Shown here: positions 53,025-61,275 of the stretch, in pieces
Layout: each line of letters begins with the position of its first letter
How positions within the stretch are numbered: the stretch's first letter is position 1
DNA from: Pigmentiphaga sp.
GTDB taxonomy: Bacteria > Pseudomonadota > Gammaproteobacteria > Burkholderiales > Burkholderiaceae_B
Direction: 5' to 3'
DNA length: 64,000 nucleotides
Assembly: GCA_023228945.1 (NCBI GenBank)
Contig: JALOAI010000001.1
Span: 186,001 to 250,000 of the forward strand
Program-made: the position numbers and the translations under genes
The notes under the pieces: model-generated
The model's database searches: none
The model's input: the letters and a program-made list of their open reading frames with translations, nothing else
Told to the model about the DNA's origin: nothing

Positions 53025-54029
53025 ATGCTGGGATTTGTGGTTCGCGCATTGGTGTTGGTCGCCATCGTGGCGGCGCTTGCGGTGGCGGCAGCCGTGTATT
53101 GGGCGCTACGGCCGCTCTCCCTGCCACACGACCCTCTGGACTTCAGTATCGCACCCGGCACCAGCCTGCGCGGCATCGCGCGCGACTTGCAAAAAGAAGG
53201 CCTTGATGTGCATCCCGAGGCTTTCGTACTGATGGCCCGATTCAGTGGTCTCGATCGCCAAATCAAGGCCGGCAGCTACGAAGTCACGTCTCGCGACAAC
53301 CTCTGGCAGTTGCTCAATCGCATGGCGCAGGGCGACGTCCAGTATGCCCGCATTACGTTCATCGAAGGCTGGACCTACCGGCAAATGCGCGCCGAACTGG
53401 CCAAGCACCCCGACATCCGCTCCGTTCTGGAAGGCGTGGACGACGCCGAGTTGCTGAAGCGCCTGGGCGCGGAAGCCAAGCATCCCGAGGGCCTGTTCTT
53501 TCCGGACACCTATTCGTTCGCCAAGGGGTCCAGCGATTTCGACATCCTGCGCCGGGCCCACGCGGCACAGCGGCAACGGCTAGACGAGGCCTGGAAGGCC
53601 CGCGATCCCGACACACCCTGGCGTACGCCCTACGAGATGCTGATCATGGCGTCCATCGTCGAAAAGGAAACCGGCGACTCGGCCGATCGCGGCCGCGTGG
53701 CCGGAGTTTTCGCCAATCGGCTGAAGGTTGGCATGCCACTGCAAACCGATCCCACCGTGATCTACGGCATGGGCGACGCCTACGACGGCCGCCTGCTGCG
53801 CCGGCACCTGCAAATCGATCACCCCTGGAATACCTATACCCGGCCGGGACTCCCGCCCACGCCCATCGCCAATCCGGGCCGGGCGGCGCTCGACGCGGCC
53901 GCGAGGCCCGAAGAGCACCGCTATTACTATTTCGTCTCGCGCGGCGATGGCACCAGTGCTTTTTCGCAGAATCTGGCGCAGCACAACCGCGAAGTCAATC
54001 GCTACATCCGGGGAGCCCGCCAGCCATGA
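53025..54029 (+). CDS. mltG: Endolytic murein transglycosylase MltG
   Basis: 334 aa. N-terminal membrane helix (about 5-28), LysM-like region, and the YceG catalytic domain: glutamates in IVEKETG (213/215), LQTDPTVIYG and YNTYTRPGLPP-type block (WNTYTRPGLPP). It cleaves nascent glycan strands and probably sets their length. ATGA overlap with tmk. Confidence 0.95.
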   Translation: MLGFVVRALVLVAIVAALAVAAAVYWALRPLSLPHDPLDFSIAPGTSLRGIARDLQKEGLDVHPEAFVLMARFSGLDRQIKAGSYEVTSRDNLWQLLNRMAQGDVQYARITFIEGWTYRQMRAELAKHPDIRSVLEGVDDAELLKRLGAEAKHPEGLFFPDTYSFAKGSSDFDILRRAHAAQRQRLDEAWKARDPDTPWRTPYEMLIMASIVEKETGDSADRGRVAGVFANRLKVGMPLQTDPTVIYGMGDAYDGRLLRRHLQIDHPWNTYTRPGLPPTPIANPGRAALDAAARPEEHRYYYFVSRGDGTSAFSQNLAQHNREVNRYIRGARQP

Positions 54030-54667
54030 TCCGTCCAAACGCCGGGCCAGGCCTGTTCCTCACCCTCGAAGGCGTCGATGGCGCCGGCAAAAGCTCGCAC
54101 CTCGACTGGTTGACCGACCGCCTGCGCTCCCGGGGGCTGCGCGTGGTCAGCACCCGCGAGCCCGGCGGTACGCCCTTGGGCGAAGACCTGCGCCAATTGC
54201 TGCTGCAACGCCCCATGCGGTTGCGCACCGAAACCCTGCTGATGTTCGCCGCGCGCGCCGAACACCTGGCGCAGGTGATCGAGCCCGCGCTGCGCCGTGG
54301 CGACTGGGTCGTATGCGATCGCTTCACCGACGCCAGCTATGCCTATCAAGGCGGCGGCCGGGAGTTGGGCGAAGCCGCCATCGCCGCGCTGGAGGACTGG
54401 GTGCATCCCCACCTGCAGCCCGACCGTACGTGGTTGTTCGATGTCCCGCTGGAGGTCGCCCAGGCACGGCGCGCCGGCGCCCGCGAGGCCGACCGTTTCG
54501 AGGCCGAGAATGCGGCCTTCTTCGAACGCACCCGCGCGGCGTATCTGGCGCGCGCCGCGAGCTCCAAAGGGCGGATCCTGCGCGTGGATGCCACCGGCAC
54601 CCTGGACGACGTCCGTGCCCAGCTGGCCCGTGATCTCGACAAGCTGTGGGAGCACCACCATGTCTGA
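54026..54667 (+). CDS. tmk: Thymidylate kinase
   Basis: 213 aa. P-loop EGVDGAGKSS (15-24), TREPGGTPLGE and DRFTDASYAYQGGGR with the lid region following. Converts dTMP to dTDP. Start overlaps mltG by 4 nt and the end overlaps holB by 8 nt. Confidence 0.96.
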   Translation: MIRPNAGPGLFLTLEGVDGAGKSSHLDWLTDRLRSRGLRVVSTREPGGTPLGEDLRQLLLQRPMRLRTETLLMFAARAEHLAQVIEPALRRGDWVVCDRFTDASYAYQGGGRELGEAAIAALEDWVHPHLQPDRTWLFDVPLEVAQARRAGAREADRFEAENAAFFERTRAAYLARAASSKGRILRVDATGTLDDVRAQLARDLDKLWEHHHV

Positions 54668-55730
54668 CGCCGGTTTGCCGACCGACACGCCAGAACCCGT
54701 TTTCCTGCCGTGGCAGGCAGCCACGGCGGCCGCCTGGCTGGGCGGCGGGCGCGAGCGCTTCGCCCACGCCTGGCTGTTGCATGGCCAGGCCGGCATCGGC
54801 AAGCGGCAATTCGCCTGGGCGGCGGCGGCCAGCCTGCTGTGCGAACAGCCCCGCCACGGCCTGGCCTGTGGCGAATGTCCGGCCTGCCGCTGGTTGCGCC
54901 AGGGCAATCATCCCGACTTCCGCGTGGTACGCCCCGACGCCGTGGCCCTGGCGGAGGGCGGGCAGGAAGCGGGCGAGCCCGAGACCGACGCCTCACGCGC
55001 CAAAAAAACACCCTCGCGCGAAATCCGCATCGAGCAGGTGCGCGAACTGGAGCGCTGGATCACCACCGCGACTCACCGCGGCGGCTGGCGGGTGGTCCTG
55101 CTGTACCCCTTGCATTCACTCAACCCCTATGCCGCCAACGCGCTGCTCAAGATGCTCGAAGAGCCGCCGGCGCATACGGTTTTTCTGATGGTCACCGACG
55201 CTCCCGATCGCGTGCTGCCCACTTTGCTGTCGCGTAGCCGGCGCCTGCCGCTGGCCGCTCCCGAGCCAGACGAAGCCCAGGCCTGGCTGGAGTCGATGGG
55301 CGTCGCCGAACCCGGGGGCTTCCTCGCCGCCGCCGGCCAAGCACCCGTGGCGGCGCTCGCCATGGCGAGGCAGCACGACAAGGCCTGGCCCGAATGGCTG
55401 CCGCTTTGGCTGGAAGGGCTAGGGCGAGGGCAGGGGCGCGCGTTGGCGGCGCGCCTGGCCGGCGATCTCGAGAAACAGCCCGCCACCGAGTGGCTGGCGG
55501 TGCTGCAACGGGCCGTCTGCGACTTGCAATGGCAGCAGAATGGCCTCGAGCCGCGGTATTATCCCGGGTTGGCTCAAGCTTCGGGCGCACTGGCCTCGCG
55601 TTGCGGCAAGGTTCCGCTGGCCGAGTTTTCCCGCCATTTGGCGCAGCAGATACGCATCGCCAATCATCCGCTCAATGCCCGCCTGTTCGCCCAGGCCACC
55701 TTGCTGCGCATGGCCGAAACCGCGGCCTGA
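54660..55730 (+). CDS. holB: DNA polymerase III delta' subunit
   Basis: 356 aa, AAA+ clamp-loader subunit. Degenerate P-loop HGQAGIGKR, zinc-binding Cys set in C-x8-C-x2-C-x2-C (about 61-76), and NALLKMLEEPP followed by LPTLLSRSRRLPL, all delta' features. An insertion around 105-125 (EAGEPETDASRAKK) is Betaproteobacteria-like. Standard tmk-holB order; the next gene is 110 bp away. Confidence 0.94.
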   Translation: MSDAGLPTDTPEPVFLPWQAATAAAWLGGGRERFAHAWLLHGQAGIGKRQFAWAAAASLLCEQPRHGLACGECPACRWLRQGNHPDFRVVRPDAVALAEGGQEAGEPETDASRAKKTPSREIRIEQVRELERWITTATHRGGWRVVLLYPLHSLNPYAANALLKMLEEPPAHTVFLMVTDAPDRVLPTLLSRSRRLPLAAPEPDEAQAWLESMGVAEPGGFLAAAGQAPVAALAMARQHDKAWPEWLPLWLEGLGRGQGRALAARLAGDLEKQPATEWLAVLQRAVCDLQWQQNGLEPRYYPGLAQASGALASRCGKVPLAEFSRHLAQQIRIANHPLNARLFAQATLLRMAETAA

Positions 55731-55840
55731 CCACTGGCCAGAGTGCCCTAACGGTCAGGGCGGTGGCGCCACGTCCGCCTCCCTCCAGAGCCCGTCGGGG
55801 GCAGGGCATGTTTTACCCTTTTATCGCTTTCCGGTTTTCC

Positions 55841-56662
55841 ATGTTCATCGATTCGCATTGCCACCTCGACTTTCCCAAGCTGCGCAGCCGTCTTCCCGAG
55901 ATCCTGGACAATATGCAGCAACAGGGTGTGGCGCAGGCGCTGTGCGTTAGCGTCAACCTGCCCGACTGGCCCGAGCTCATAGCCATGGTGCGGGCGCACG
56001 AAGGCCTCTGGGCCTCCGTTGGCGTCCATCCCGACTACGAAGATACGCCCGAGCCCACGGTCGAGGCCCTGGTCGAGTTTGCCCGCGATTCCCGCGTGGT
56101 GGCGATCGGGGAAACCGGCCTGGACTATTTCCGGATCGAAGGCGATCTCGAATGGCAGCGCGAGCGCTTTCGGGTGCACATCCGTGCCGCGCGCCAGGCG
56201 GGCTTGCCGCTCATCGTCCACACCCGCCAGGCCTGCGACGACACCCTGCGCATCATGGCGGAGGAGGGCGCCGACGAGGTTGGCGGCGTGCTGCACTGCT
56301 TCACCGAGTCGCAAGCCATGGCCGACGCGGCGATCGCCATGAACTTCTACATCTCGTTCTCGGGCATCGTCACCTTCAAGAACGCCCGCGAACTGCAGGC
56401 GGTAGCCGCGTCCATCCCGCTGGAGCGTCTCCTGATCGAGACGGATTCTCCCTATCTGGCCCCGGTACCGCATCGCGGCAAGGTCAACGACCCCTCGCTG
56501 GTGCCGCATGTGGCGGCCAAAATCGCGGAGCTGCGCGGAATCCCGCTCGAAGCGGTGGCCGAGGCGTCGACGGCGAACTTTCATCGCCTGTTTGCGCGCA
56601 CAGCGCCAGGTGTGAAAGTCACGACAGGCCCATCCTCCGCGAAAGACCTTCGTCATGAATAA
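55841..56662 (+). CDS. TatD family metal-dependent hydrolase
   Basis: 273 aa TIM-barrel. Metal ligands in DSHCHLD (4-10), Glu in GETGLDYF, His in VHTRQA, and ETDSPYLAP near the C-terminus. YcfH-type, likely a 3'-5' exonuclease or D-aminoacyl-peptide/tRNA quality enzyme; the exact substrate is not settled for this branch. Follows holB as in many betaproteobacteria, but with no pilZ gene between. Confidence 0.93.
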   Translation: MFIDSHCHLDFPKLRSRLPEILDNMQQQGVAQALCVSVNLPDWPELIAMVRAHEGLWASVGVHPDYEDTPEPTVEALVEFARDSRVVAIGETGLDYFRIEGDLEWQRERFRVHIRAARQAGLPLIVHTRQACDDTLRIMAEEGADEVGGVLHCFTESQAMADAAIAMNFYISFSGIVTFKNARELQAVAASIPLERLLIETDSPYLAPVPHRGKVNDPSLVPHVAAKIAELRGIPLEAVAEASTANFHRLFARTAPGVKVTTGPSSAKDLRHE

Positions 56663-56725
56663 CGAACGATAACGGGATGCCGGCACGCCGTTCGCTAATG
56701 TGCGGTTGGCGTCAGGGCAGGGCGC

Positions 56726-57523
56726 TCAGCTGAACGTGATCAGCAGGATCACACCGAGCACAATGCGATAGATCACGAACGGCATCACGCCGATGCGCTG
56801 GATGAAGGCCAGAAAGAGCTTGATGCAGAGGTAGCTGGCGATTGCCGAGGCCACGGTGCCAACCGCCAGGGCGGCCCAGTCGATGACTTCGGGAGATTCG
56901 GTCAGCTCTTTGAGCTGCAGCAGACTGGCCAGGACGATCACCGGGATCGCCAGCAAAAACGAAAAGCGGGCCGCCGCTTGCCGGCTCAGGCCCACGAACA
57001 GACCCGCCGTGAGGGTGATTCCCGAGCGCGACGTGCCCGGAATCAAGGCAATCGCCTGGGCCAGCGCGATCCAGGCCACATCGCGCCAGGTCATCTGTTC
57101 GACGGTGCGCTCGGCGTGGGGCCGCGCGTCGGCCCAGGCCAGGATGATGCCGAAAATGATCATCGACCAGGCCAGTATCACCGGCGAGCGCAGGTAGTGG
57201 GCAATCAGCGAGCCAAACAGCAAGCCCGCCAATCCCACCGGGATGGTGCCGAGCAACACGGCCCAGGCCAGGCGGCCATCGGTCGAAAGCCGGCGGTGGC
57301 GGATCGAGTCGGCCCAGGCGCCAGCCATGTTGACGATATCGCGCCGAAAATAACTGAAGATGGCGAACAGGCTGCCCAAGTGCAGGGCAACGTCGAAGCT
57401 CAGGCCCTGGTCGGGCCAGCCCAGCAGCACGGGAGCCAAGACGAGATGCGCGGAACTCGATACCGGTATGAATTCTGTCACCCCTTGGACGATCGCCAAC
57501 ACCAAGACGTGAACCAGATCCAT
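56726..57523 (-). CDS. uppP: Undecaprenyl-diphosphatase UppP (BacA)
   Basis: 265 aa, eight hydrophobic segments. Signature GVTEFIPVSSSAHL (14-27, with the catalytic-region Glu17) and PGTSRSGITL are intact. Recycles undecaprenyl pyrophosphate for envelope polymers, and confers bacitracin tolerance when abundant. Convergent with tatD. Confidence 0.96.
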   Translation of the reverse strand: MDLVHVLVLAIVQGVTEFIPVSSSAHLVLAPVLLGWPDQGLSFDVALHLGSLFAIFSYFRRDIVNMAGAWADSIRHRRLSTDGRLAWAVLLGTIPVGLAGLLFGSLIAHYLRSPVILAWSMIIFGIILAWADARPHAERTVEQMTWRDVAWIALAQAIALIPGTSRSGITLTAGLFVGLSRQAAARFSFLLAIPVIVLASLLQLKELTESPEVIDWAALAVGTVASAIASYLCIKLFLAFIQRIGVMPFVIYRIVLGVILLITFS

Positions 57524-57748
57524 TGCGCTCTCCCGATAGCTCCGGCGTCAAAAGGACGCGGAGGAAATGGCGGGCATGGTAACCGATTCGGCGCGCGGCA
57601 AGGCGTGAGTGCGTGTTACGGCGCCGGCCGCCTGCCCGGCCCTGCCGCCGCGCCGGATTGGTTATGATCCTCCCGCCGGCCCGCGGCGCGTCGCCCGCCG
57701 TCCCTGGCCGGTCCGGTGCATCAGGCGAGGCGAGGGGAGCGAGGATCG

Positions 57749-58270
57749 ATGGCAGGTTTCCGATGGGGTTTCATCGTCGTACTGGTGGTAGTGCTGGCCG
57801 CCGGCATCGGCATGGTGTTCTGGCAGAGCCTGCCCAGCAACGAACAGATGGGCCTGCCGCCGGTGGGCTCCGGGCCGCTGGCCCCGATCGGCCCCGCCAG
57901 CGATGGCGGCGAGCTGCTGGCGCGCGGCCAGGCCGTCTACATGGCGCAGTGCGCGTCCTGTCATGGCGATCAGCTGCAGGGCCAGCCGGCCTGGCGCGAG
58001 AGGAGGGCGGACGGCCGCCTGCCGGCCCCGCCGCACGACGCCAGCGGCCATACCTGGCACCACCCCGACGCCCAGCTGTTCGCCATGATCAAGTACGGCA
58101 TCGGCCCGGTGGCCGGCATCGCCGACTACCCCTCCGACATGCCGGCCTACGAGGGCATCCTCAGCGATCAGGACATCACCGCCGTGGTGGCCTGGATCAA
58201 GTCGCAATGGCCGGCCGAGATCCGGCAGCAGCACGATCAGATCAACCGCCAGGCCAGCCAGATGCGGTAA
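57749..58270 (+). CDS. Membrane-anchored c-type cytochrome
   Basis: 173 aa. An N-terminal membrane anchor (about 7-26) precedes one heme c domain: CASCH (68-72) with Met131 in SDMPAYEG as likely axial ligand. Between them is the stretch HDASGHTWHHPD, seen in cytochromes of cytochrome oxidase or copper-related operons. No partner oxidase lies next to it, so its electron donor and acceptor are unknown. An in-frame ATG at 57716 is less likely to be used. Confidence 0.88.
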   Translation: MAGFRWGFIVVLVVVLAAGIGMVFWQSLPSNEQMGLPPVGSGPLAPIGPASDGGELLARGQAVYMAQCASCHGDQLQGQPAWRERRADGRLPAPPHDASGHTWHHPDAQLFAMIKYGIGPVAGIADYPSDMPAYEGILSDQDITAVVAWIKSQWPAEIRQQHDQINRQASQMR

Positions 58271-58389
58271 GTGCGGCCGGCGGCCCGCGCCCCCGCGTTG
58301 CAACACCTTGACCGGTTCGTTCCGGTCTCGGCCGCGGTCTTTCCCGATCACACATCAGCCTCAAGCCCGTGACAGCATTGGTAGTTCTC

Positions 58390-58427
58390 CTAGTATCCTA
58401 TTTTCAAGACGACTGGTCTACTAGTAG
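58390..58427. promoter_or_regulatory. Dyad upstream of the Bug gene
   Basis: CTAGTA (58390-58395) pairs with TACTAG (58419-58424); the second arm lies in the palindrome CTACTAGTAG. The patch is AT-richer than its surroundings and 54-90 bp before the Bug start codon. A GntR- or LysR-type site is possible. Confidence 0.4.
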
Positions 58428-58480
58428 AAATGGTGCAACAGGACCGCGCCCGGATTCCCCACCCAATGTAGAGGTTTCAG

Positions 58481-59443
58481 ATGAAACTCGTGAAAGTCCT
58501 GGCTGCCACCGCCGCGCTCGCGGTCTCCAAGCTGGCATTCGCCAGCTACCCCGACCGCATGGTGGAAATCGTGGTTCCGTATGCTCCCGGAGGCGGGGTG
58601 GACGTAGTGGCGCGGCTGGTCGCCGAGCGTCTGGCCCAGCACTGGAAACAGGCCGTCATCATCCAGAACCGCCCGGGCGCGAACGCCGCGATCGGGCAGG
58701 AGTTCGTCGCCCGGGCAAAGCCGGACGGCTACACCCTGCTCATCACCAGCGATTCGCCGGTGACGACCAGCCCGCATCTGGTGCAGACCCTGCGCTATGA
58801 CCCGATGCGGGATCTGCTGCCGGTCACGCAACTGGTCGGCGCCAATCTGGTGGTGCTGCTCAACGCCGGTACGCCGATCCAGACCTTTCCCGAGCTCATT
58901 GAGCTGGCAAAGCGCGAGGTCGTGCCCTACGGCTCGTTCGGCCCCGCCAGCCAGCCGCATATCTTCTTCGAAGCGCTGGCCGCGAGTGGGGGAGGGAGTT
59001 TCCTCCACGTGCCGTACCGCGGCACGGCCGCCTCGCTGAACGGCGCGATCGCCGGTGAAGTGAAGCTTGCCATGGGCAGCATCGCTGTGGCGAATACCTT
59101 CATCCAGGCCGGCAGGCTGCGCGGCCTTGTGATCTCCGGGGGTTCGCGGTCTGCCCTGGCGCCGGACATTCCGACCCTGACCGAACTGGGCTACGCGGAA
59201 GTGGATCCTTTCCCCTGGTTCGGGATGTTCGCACCGGCGGGCACGCCGCCCGAGATCGCGGCAAAGATCGCCGGCGACCTCAAGGCTATTTACGGCAACC
59301 AGGAGATTCGCACGCAGGATCTGATCTCGCGCGGCTATGAGCCGAAACTGTCATCGCCTGACGAGTTCCGGGACATGCTGCAGAAAGAGTTCGACGTCCG
59401 GGGCAAGCAGATCCGTACGCTCGGCATCAAACTCGAGGACTGA
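58481..59443 (+). CDS. Bug family (tripartite tricarboxylate) periplasmic binding protein
   Basis: 320 aa. Sec signal peptide ending near AFAS; mature start YPDRMVEIVVPYAPGGGVDVVARL is the Bug/TctC signature, with PGANAAIG and VPYRGTAASLNGAIAGEV further on. Binds an unknown carboxylate. No tctA/tctB membrane genes follow; instead a TPP enzyme begins 3 bp after the stop, so the ligand may be related to a 2-oxo acid. Such orphan Bug genes are abundant in Alcaligenaceae. Confidence 0.93.
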   Translation: MKLVKVLAATAALAVSKLAFASYPDRMVEIVVPYAPGGGVDVVARLVAERLAQHWKQAVIIQNRPGANAAIGQEFVARAKPDGYTLLITSDSPVTTSPHLVQTLRYDPMRDLLPVTQLVGANLVVLLNAGTPIQTFPELIELAKREVVPYGSFGPASQPHIFFEALAASGGGSFLHVPYRGTAASLNGAIAGEVKLAMGSIAVANTFIQAGRLRGLVISGGSRSALAPDIPTLTELGYAEVDPFPWFGMFAPAGTPPEIAAKIAGDLKAIYGNQEIRTQDLISRGYEPKLSSPDEFRDMLQKEFDVRGKQIRTLGIKLED

Positions 59444-59446
59444 GAC

Positions 59447-60994
59447 ATGAACGGTGCTGAAGCCTTGCTCCGCACCCTGGGTGCGGCCGGAATCGATACG
59501 TACTTCGCCAATCCGGGAACCAGTGAGATGCATTCTGTCGCGGCCCTGGATGCCGTGCCGGAGGCCACGGGAATCCTGACGCTCGCCGAAGGCGTGGCGA
59601 CCGGAGCGGCGGACGGCTATGGCCGCATGGCCAGGCGGCCGGCCGCCACCTTGCTGCATTGCGGGCCCGGCTTGGCCAATGGGATTGCCAACCTGCACAA
59701 TGCCCGGCGCGCGCGCACGTCGGTGGTGAACCTGGTCGGCGACGTTTCCAGCCTCCATCGCGCCGTCGACCCGCCCCTGGCGGCCGATATCGAAAGCCTC
59801 GCCCATACGGTGTCGTCCTGGACCCGCAGATCGCTGGACGGCCATTCGGTGGCGCGGGACGGCGCCGAGGCCGTGGCCGCGGCGGTGGTGCCGGGATCCG
59901 CCATCGCCACGCTGATCCTGCCTTCCGACGTCTGCTGGTCCGAGGGGGCGCAGACGGCCATGCCACGGCCTCCGCGGGCGCCGGCACCGGTGCAGGACGC
60001 CGCGATCCTGCACGCCGCCAAGTGGCTCCGCGAGGGCGCAGCCACTGCGCTCCTGCTCGGCGGAGACGCGCTGATCGGGCCCGCCCTGCAGCTGGCCGGC
60101 GCCATTGCCGCCGCCACCGGCGTACGGCTTCTGACGGAAAGCACGATCCCGCGCATCGAGCGGGGGCAGGGCAGGCCAGGGGTGCAGCGGATTCCCTATG
60201 CACAGGCGCCGGCGATCGAGGCCCTGGCCGCCACCCAGCGGTTGCTGGTGGTCGGTGCGCGGCGGCCGGTCTTCTCCTTCGCCGGCCCGGATGGCAGATC
60301 GTACCCGGAGCCGGAGGGGCTGGAAATCGCGGTGCTCAGCCATCCGGAAGACGATACCCTGGATGCCCTGGAACGGCTTGCAGAGGCGCTGCGCCCCTTG
60401 GGCGACGCCCGGAATGCCGCGCTACCGCCAGCTCGCCGGGATGCCCCCGCGTCGGGGGCGGTCACGCCCGAAGCCTTTGCCCATTCGATCGCCGCGCTGT
60501 TGCCCGACGACGCGATCGTGGTCGAAGAAGGGCTATCCTTCGGCCGCGCCGTCTTTCCGGCGATGGCCGCCGCCGCTCCCCACGACTGGATGCAACTGAC
60601 GGGCGGCGCGATCGGGTCAGGCCTTCCGATGGCCACGGGGGCGTCGATCGCGGCGCCGGGGCGCCGCGTCGTCAACCTGCAATCGGATGGCGCCGCGCTG
60701 TACACGGTTCCAGCCTTGTGGACGCAGGCACGGTACGGCCTGGACGTCACCACGGTGATCTTCTCGAACCGAAGCTACGCGACGCTCTTCGACGAAATGA
60801 AGCGCATGGGGGCGGTGCCGGGCAAGACGGCCAGCCATCTCCTGAGCCTTGCCGAGCCGAGCATCGACTGGCTGCAGGTGGCCCGGGGTTTCGGGGTCGA
60901 GGCCGAGCGGGCAACCTCCATGGAGGAGTTCAATGCCGCGTTCCTGCGCTCCATCCGGCGGCCGGGTCCGAGCCTCATCGAACTCGTAATATAA
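59447..60994 (+). CDS. TPP-dependent enzyme, acetolactate synthase large-subunit-like
   Basis: 515 aa. The three TPP-enzyme domains are present, with catalytic Glu48 in LAEGVATGAADGYG and a C-terminal cofactor motif LQSDGAALYT (Asp414) ... FSNRSYA. The GDG glycine is Ser here, which occurs in the IlvX/benzoylformate-decarboxylase-like branch. No small subunit, and shorter than IlvB, so branched-chain biosynthesis is unlikely; a decarboxylase or lyase for a 2-oxo acid imported via the adjacent Bug protein is an inference. Confidence 0.82.
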   Translation: MNGAEALLRTLGAAGIDTYFANPGTSEMHSVAALDAVPEATGILTLAEGVATGAADGYGRMARRPAATLLHCGPGLANGIANLHNARRARTSVVNLVGDVSSLHRAVDPPLAADIESLAHTVSSWTRRSLDGHSVARDGAEAVAAAVVPGSAIATLILPSDVCWSEGAQTAMPRPPRAPAPVQDAAILHAAKWLREGAATALLLGGDALIGPALQLAGAIAAATGVRLLTESTIPRIERGQGRPGVQRIPYAQAPAIEALAATQRLLVVGARRPVFSFAGPDGRSYPEPEGLEIAVLSHPEDDTLDALERLAEALRPLGDARNAALPPARRDAPASGAVTPEAFAHSIAALLPDDAIVVEEGLSFGRAVFPAMAAAAPHDWMQLTGGAIGSGLPMATGASIAAPGRRVVNLQSDGAALYTVPALWTQARYGLDVTTVIFSNRSYATLFDEMKRMGAVPGKTASHLLSLAEPSIDWLQVARGFGVEAERATSMEEFNAAFLRSIRRPGPSLIELVI

Positions 60995-60998
60995 GTTG

Positions 60999-61014
60999 CA
61001 TAATCAATATTATG
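60999..61014. repeat. AT-rich dyad after the TPP-enzyme gene
   Basis: CATAAT-CAAT-ATTATG, 6-bp arms, 4 bp after the stop. In a 281-bp gap before the phosphoglycerol transferase gene, which also holds two TTGAC-type sequences (61175 and 61186) and TAAGAT (61203) with poor spacing. Confidence 0.4.
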
Positions 61015-61275
61015 TAAACTCAAAGATATTCCGGACTTGGCGATCCCCAAGGCACCCCGAACGTCCGCCACCGATCTTGGCCTCTTCCATCCACGGCATC
61101 CTGAAACCGTGCCTTGAACTCTTGACGCCGCGCATCCCACGGCACAGAGGTTTTCGTCTTTATTCCCGCCTTTCTTGACGAATTCTTGACCAGTGGATGC
61201 GCTAAGATCGCCAGCGGTCGGCGTTTCCGCCGTCCTGGGCCTTTAGAGCGCCCAACTATTTGGGATGAACCCTGC

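Noticed and set aside
61175..61208. Sigma70 promoter from TTGACG/TTGACC to TAAGAT
   Set aside because: Spacers are 22 and 11 bp, outside the normal 16-18 bp.
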